A DNA stretch of 64,000 bases, taken from NCBI GenBank assembly GCA_014529385.2, contig CM043960.1, positions 73,237,910-73,301,909 on the forward strand. The letters run 5' to 3'. Below the pieces are notes generated by a model. It searched no databases and was not told the DNA's origin. It saw only the letters and a list, made by a program, of their open reading frames with translations. Shown piece by piece: positions 59,900 through 64,000 of this stretch. A program made the translations under genes and the position numbers. Position 1 is the stretch's first letter. Each line of letters begins with the position of its first letter. This DNA comes from Adiantum capillus-veneris. Taxonomy: Eukaryota; Streptophyta; Polypodiopsida; Polypodiales; Pteridaceae.

Positions 59900-60640
59900 C
59901 TACCCTACACCTAACTGCTTGCGAAAATGCGCAAAGCTCTCTAAGGGAAGTCCTTTTGTCAGTAGATCAGCAGGATTTTCTGTGGTGTGAACTTTGACAA
60001 GCTGAAGTTGGTTATCCTCGAGCATTTCCATGATGAAATGATACTTCACATCCACATGCTTTGTCTTTGAGTGATAAACTGGATTGCGAGCCAATTGTAT
60101 AGCACTTTGACTATCACAATATAACACAGGCATCTCTTCTTTGATTCCCAAATCTGTTACTAGTCGATTAAGCCAAATTGATTCTTTGCATGCCTCTGAT
60201 GCTACAACATATTCAGCCTCTGTAGTAGACGGAGTAACACAATCTTGTAATCTAGAACGCCATGATACTGCTCCACCAGCCAATGTAAAGACATACCCTG
60301 ACGTAGACCTTCGGTTGTCTAAGTCACCTGCATAATCTGAGTCTGTAAAACCCTTTACACTTAGCTCCTGACTCCCATAGCATATACGCATACTCTTTGT
60401 AGCTTTAGGGTATCTCAATATTCCTTTCACTGCCTCCCAATGTTTCTTGCCTGGGTTTGACATGTATCGACTTACTACTCCCACTGCAAATGCAATGTCT
60501 GGGCGAGTAGCAATCATTGCATACATCAAACTACCCACTGCAGACGCATATGGAATCTTATCCATTTCAGCCTGTTCTTCCTTAGACACAGGACAATCTT
60601 GTTTGCTAAGTTTCACATATGGTGGCAATGGAACACTCAA
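59900..60640 (-). pseudogene. copia RNase H and reverse-transcriptase C-terminus
   Basis: An open 246-residue frame: SVPLPPYVKLSKQDCPVS, YASAVGSLMYAMIATRPDIA, then RNase H motifs GFTDSDYAGDLDNRRSTSG, TEAEYVVASEACKE, LYCDSQSAIQLARNP and VDVKYHFI, ending ADLLTKGLPLESFAHFRKQL. The catalytic acids are in place, but the piece is detached from the rest of pol by the inversion. Confidence 0.85.
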
Positions 60641-60680
60641 TGCCTTTCATGGAAATCTTGTCTCGTTCTGGTTATTTGCC
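60440..60680 (-). repeat. left arm of the inverted duplication in element G
   Basis: About 200-230 bp covering the SVPLPPYVKL to RYMSNPGK region plus the MEI(L/F)SRSGY segment. It matches, in reverse complement, 62,510-62,740 with a few percent differences and short indels at the join. Confidence 0.75.
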
Positions 60681-62712
60681 TAGCTTTTCATTTAATGATT
60701 TTGAATTCTGTGAACATTGTCTGTATGGTAAGCAAACACAGCAGCCACATAAGCATAGAAGCAGTAGAAGAGATACACAGTTGGCACTTGTTCATAGTGA
60801 TTTGTGTGGACCTATGCCTAACCTATCTCTAGGGGGAGCTTCTTACTTTATGACATTTATAGATGATTACTCGAGGAAAGTATGGGTTTACTTTCTCAAG
60901 CACAAGGATGAAGCATTTAGTGTTTTCAAAACTTTGTGACACTTGTGGAGAATCAGAGTGGCAAGAAGCTTAAATGCTTACGCACTGACAATGGTGGAGA
61001 GTATGTTTCAAAGGCCTTTCAGGACTTTTGTGAGTCAAAAGGTATAAAACGTGAACTTACTGCTCCTTACAATCCTCCTCAAAATGGTGTTGCTGAGAGG
61101 ATGAATAGGACCATACAAGAGAAGGTCAGAAGTATGTTGTCTAATGCACAGTTGCCAAATGGGTTTTGGGTTGAAGCTGTATCAACAACTGTTCATCTTG
61201 TAAATAGATCTCCTAGCAAGGTTTTGAAGAAGGATTCAGTGCAAGGGATGGTATGGTCAGGCAAAATGCCCTCATACAAGCATCTCAGAGTCTTTGGCTG
61301 TGAGGCATATACTCACGTTCCAAAGGAATTTAGGAACAAACTTGAGCCAAAGAGTAAAAAGTGCATCTTTCTAGGCTATGGTAATTCTGGTGAGATGGGG
61401 TACAGACTTTGGGATCCCGAATCCAGAAAGGTTGTCCGCAGCAATGATGTTCACTTTAATGAATCCAAATATCATTCTAAACGAGAGAGGGTTGAGGAGA
61501 TTAGAAGAGTTGTCTTCCAAGAAGATGGACCTGCACGTGCAAGACAAAATGTCAGGGCTCAAGAGGAGCAAGGACAGGATAGATTGGAACCACAGGTTGT
61601 GGCTGAGCCTGAGCCACCTATTGTGCGTAGATCTGCACATGTCATGCGACCTCCTGATAGGTTTGTTCCATCTATGAACTATGTCATGTTGACTGATTGC
61701 AATGAGCCTTCATGTTACAAGGAAGCAGTGCAAATGAAGGACTCCGGGAATTGCCAATTGGTCATGCAGTCAGAGATGACAGCTCTGCATAAAAACAAGA
61801 CATGGAAGCTAGTTAAATTACCACAGGGCAAAAAGGCTCTACCTTGTAAATGGGTTTACAGGTATAAGATCATCGCTCATGATAGTCAGCCAAAGTACAA
61901 AGCAAGGCTTGTTGCCAAGGGCTTTAAGCAAGAACAAGGCATTGACTTTGATGAAGTCTTCTCTCCGGTGGTCAAGATGACTACATTGAGATGCTTTCTT
62001 GCATTGGTTGCCATATTAGATTTGGTGTTGCACCAAATGGATGTCAAGACAGCGTTCTTGCATGGTGATTTAGATGTGGAAATTTACATGCAATAGCCAG
62101 AAGGGTTTGTTGAGAAAGGCAAGGAAGATTGGGTATGCTAGTTGTTAAAGAGTCTTTATGGCTTAAAACAATCACCGAGGGCATGGTACCATAAATTCCA
62201 CAAGTTTATGGTTTCTCAAGGCTACAAACGTAGTGAGTTCGATCACTGTCTATATACAAAGAAGGCTAAGGATGGTAGTTGTCTGATCCTTATTTTGTAT
62301 GTGGATGACATGTTGATTGCTGGCAAGCACTTGGAAGAAATTTCAGCTTTGAAGTCAAAGATGACAAAATCGTTTGACATGAAAGACATGGGTGAGGCAA
62401 GTCATATACTTGGTATGCGCATTGAGAGAGACAGATCAAAGAAGTTGATTTGGTTATCTCAAACAGAGTATATTGACAAGGTTTTGCAACGTTTCAATAT
62501 GGAGAAGGGAAAGGCATTGAGTGTTCCATTGCCACCATATGTGAAACTTAGAAAACAAGATTGTCCCGTGTCTCAGGAAGAACAGGTTGAAATGGATAAG
62601 ATTCCATATGCGTCTGCAGTGGGTAGTTTGATGTATGCAATGATTGCTACTCGCCCAGACATTGCATTTGCAGTGGGAGTAGTAATTCGATACATGTCAA
62701 ACCCAGGAAAAT
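60645..62712 (+). pseudogene. inverted copia block: integrase and reverse transcriptase
   Basis: Starts in the GAG-pre-integrase zinc finger (MEILSRSGYLPSF, FCEHCLYGKQ). Integrase motifs are HSDLCGPMP, FIDDYSRKVWVYF and, after a frameshift at 60,936, LRTDNGGEYVSKAF and NPPQNGVAERMNRTIQ. Reverse transcriptase has CKWVYRYK, ARLVAKGFKQ, VKTAFLHGDL, SLYGLKQSPRAWY and ILYVDDMLIAG. In-frame TAG codons lie near 62,094 and 62,140. It ends at YMSNPGK, inside a segment also present inverted at the left breakpoint. Confidence 0.85.
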
Positions 62713-62740
62713 AACCAGAACGAGAAAAGATTTCCATTCC
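62510..62740 (+). repeat. right arm of the inverted duplication in element G
   Basis: Partner of 60,440-60,680. The plus-strand reverse-transcriptase end meets the minus-strand GAG-pre-integrase (MEIFSRSGYF) here. Confidence 0.75.
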
Positions 62741-64000
62741 CTTCTTGGACATATGTCCTAACCGGCTATGCCACAAAGAAACGTTCGGCTGCTCGGTTAC
62801 ATTGATTACATTTTTAGAGACATTTGATACATAAATCATGTAAAGTCCTCCAGACTTTACTCCATGTGCTACTGTCATAGAACCCTTGGATATCTTCCAC
62901 ATGTTCTATCCAAAAGTGGTGACGTAGCCAGCATCATCAAGTAAACCTGTGCTGATCAAGCTCTTTGTAATTGCGGGAACATTTCTCACATTCTTTAGCG
63001 TGAAAGAAGAGCCATTCTGAAACTTCAATTGAACATCTCCAACACCTAAGATCCCACATGTCTGCCCATTGCCTAGCCGAACATGATCTTTAGTGGTCAC
63101 ATAAGAAGTAAACCACTCCTTGTTTGGAGACACATGAAGTGATGCCCCTGAGTCTATAATCTTGTCACTCAGTGCATTTCCATCAGATGCTGTAAGAAGA
63201 GCTGAGTCCATTGTATTCTTCAAGAAGTAGATGTCTCCTGACACTAGACTGTCATCCTCTGCAACACTGTTTGTCACATTTATTTCTTGGATCTTCACTG
63301 AGGACTTGTTCTTCTCACCATGGTCTTCAGCTTTCTCTTTGCCTTTTTCTGCTTTCCATTCTCTGCAGTCTCTTTTCATGTGACCCTTCTTGCCACAATG
63401 GTAGCATTCTATGTCACTCTTGCCTTTAGCACTGCGGGACTTGCTACGAGACTGATTCCTCTTTCCACCTTTGTACTTTTCTTTGGTCCTTCCCCTGACA
63501 ACTAAGGCTGTTCCTTTGCCTTTGTCCATTGTCTTTCTATTGGTTTCTTTAGTAAGCAGACTTCCTTCTACACCTGCTATGTTCAAACCATCTAGAGGTG
63601 CAGAATTACTCAAAGCTATGCGAAAAGTGTCCCAAATTTCCGGCAATGTGATCAACAGGAACATAGCTCTAACAGGTTCATCAAACTTGACACCTTGAGC
63701 TGACAACTGACTATAGATTGTGTTGAATTCATTCAGATGATTGGACATAGGTGTCCCTTCTTTCATCTTTAAGTCAACAAGCTTCTTAAGCCAGTATACT
63801 TGTGAAGCTGCACTCTGCTTCTCATAAAGATCACTCAGCTTTAACTATGCTTGATAAGACGACATCTCGTCTGCCACATTGAAGTAAACGCTTTCTGCCA
63901 AAGTCAGCATAATGGTAGAAAGTGCCAATTCATCCATTTCGCTCCATTCATCTTCGTCCATATCTTCTGGTTTTATCCCCTTGAGCTTTATAGGTTTTAT
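62713..64000 (-). pseudogene. copia gag, protease and GAG-pre-integrase (partial)
   Basis: Gag has the MSNHLNEFNTIYSQL segment, a basic stretch and a CCHC knuckle CYHCGKKGHMKRDC (about 63,400). The protease motif is IIDSGASLHVSP (about 63,150). GAG-pre-integrase ends with LWHSRLGHMSKKGMEIFSR (about 62,760). One TAG separates the protease region from GAG-pre-integrase (about 62,903-62,905), and another stop lies near 63,845. The gag start is outside the window. Confidence 0.85.

Larger units (their letters stand above)
59613..64000 (-). mobile_element. Ty1/copia retrotransposon G, with an internal inversion, running out of the window
   Basis: Read on the minus strand from 64,000: gag with zinc knuckle, protease and GAG-pre-integrase (to about 62,713). 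Then a block in the opposite orientation (about 60,645-62,712, plus strand: integrase and reverse transcriptase). Then RNase H (60,640-59,900, minus), a polypurine tract and a short 3' LTR. The 5' LTR lies beyond the window. Domain order protease-integrase-reverse transcriptase-RNase H is the copia order once the inversion is considered. Confidence 0.85.

Overview
This window looks like repeat-dense intergenic DNA from a large land-plant nuclear genome. A fern or another non-angiosperm is my guess, not a demonstrated assignment. The reasons are Ty3 chromovirus and Ty1/copia elements, a primer site complementary to initiator tRNA-Met, decayed plant PLS-type pentatricopeptide-repeat (PPR) sequence, short GT-AG introns and very long (GA)n tracts. 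I found no ordinary single-copy host gene, rRNA, tRNA or CRISPR array. Almost everything is a mobile element, element cargo or debris.

Layout. 1-345 and 28,248-30,493 hold exon-like pieces of an unidentified gene. Between them is a nest of insertions. A Ty3 chromovirus (A, 346-5,634) has its 3' LTR split by a 21.9-kb minus-strand LTR element (B, 5,635-27,542) flanked by the target duplication CCCAC. B has no coding capacity, and its own 3' LTR is split by a 16.5-kb DNA transposon (C, about 5,822-22,326) with 33-bp terminal inverted repeats. C is in turn interrupted by a LINE (about 12,490-17,070).

Element C is the centrepiece. It carries four spliced genes whose exon phases all agree: an unknown 413-codon gene (+), a gene joining a histone H3/CENH3-like domain to a C48 (Ulp1/SUMO-protease-like) domain and an FCP1-like phosphatase domain (-), an unknown 597-codon gene (+), and a DDE-type transposase (-). 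Three of the four show only one in-frame stop or none beyond their own terminator, so the element is probably young. A diverged, broken relative of its transposase lies at 31.9-34.3 kb.

34.6-44.5 kb holds AT-rich DNA, a truncated second copy of chromovirus A with its LTR (37.45-38.58 kb), and a tandem array of decayed PPR-derived units (39.7-43.6 kb). 44.6-59.1 kb holds a broken gene ending in an amino-DNA-methyltransferase-like domain, followed by a broken tnp2-like transposase. The methyltransferase-like gene is interrupted by a gag-only LTR retrotransposon (F, 45,235-52,576) whose 2.2-kb LTRs each carry a PPR fragment. 59.6-64.0 kb is a Ty1/copia element (G) with an internal inversion bounded by an inverted duplication.

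Other notable signals are arrays of perfect heat-shock elements in all three A-family LTR copies, a 138-bp perfect palindrome next to the histone-fusion start codon, and an excess of TAG stops suggestive of methyl-cytosine decay. All exon boundaries were read by eye from splice signals and phase.
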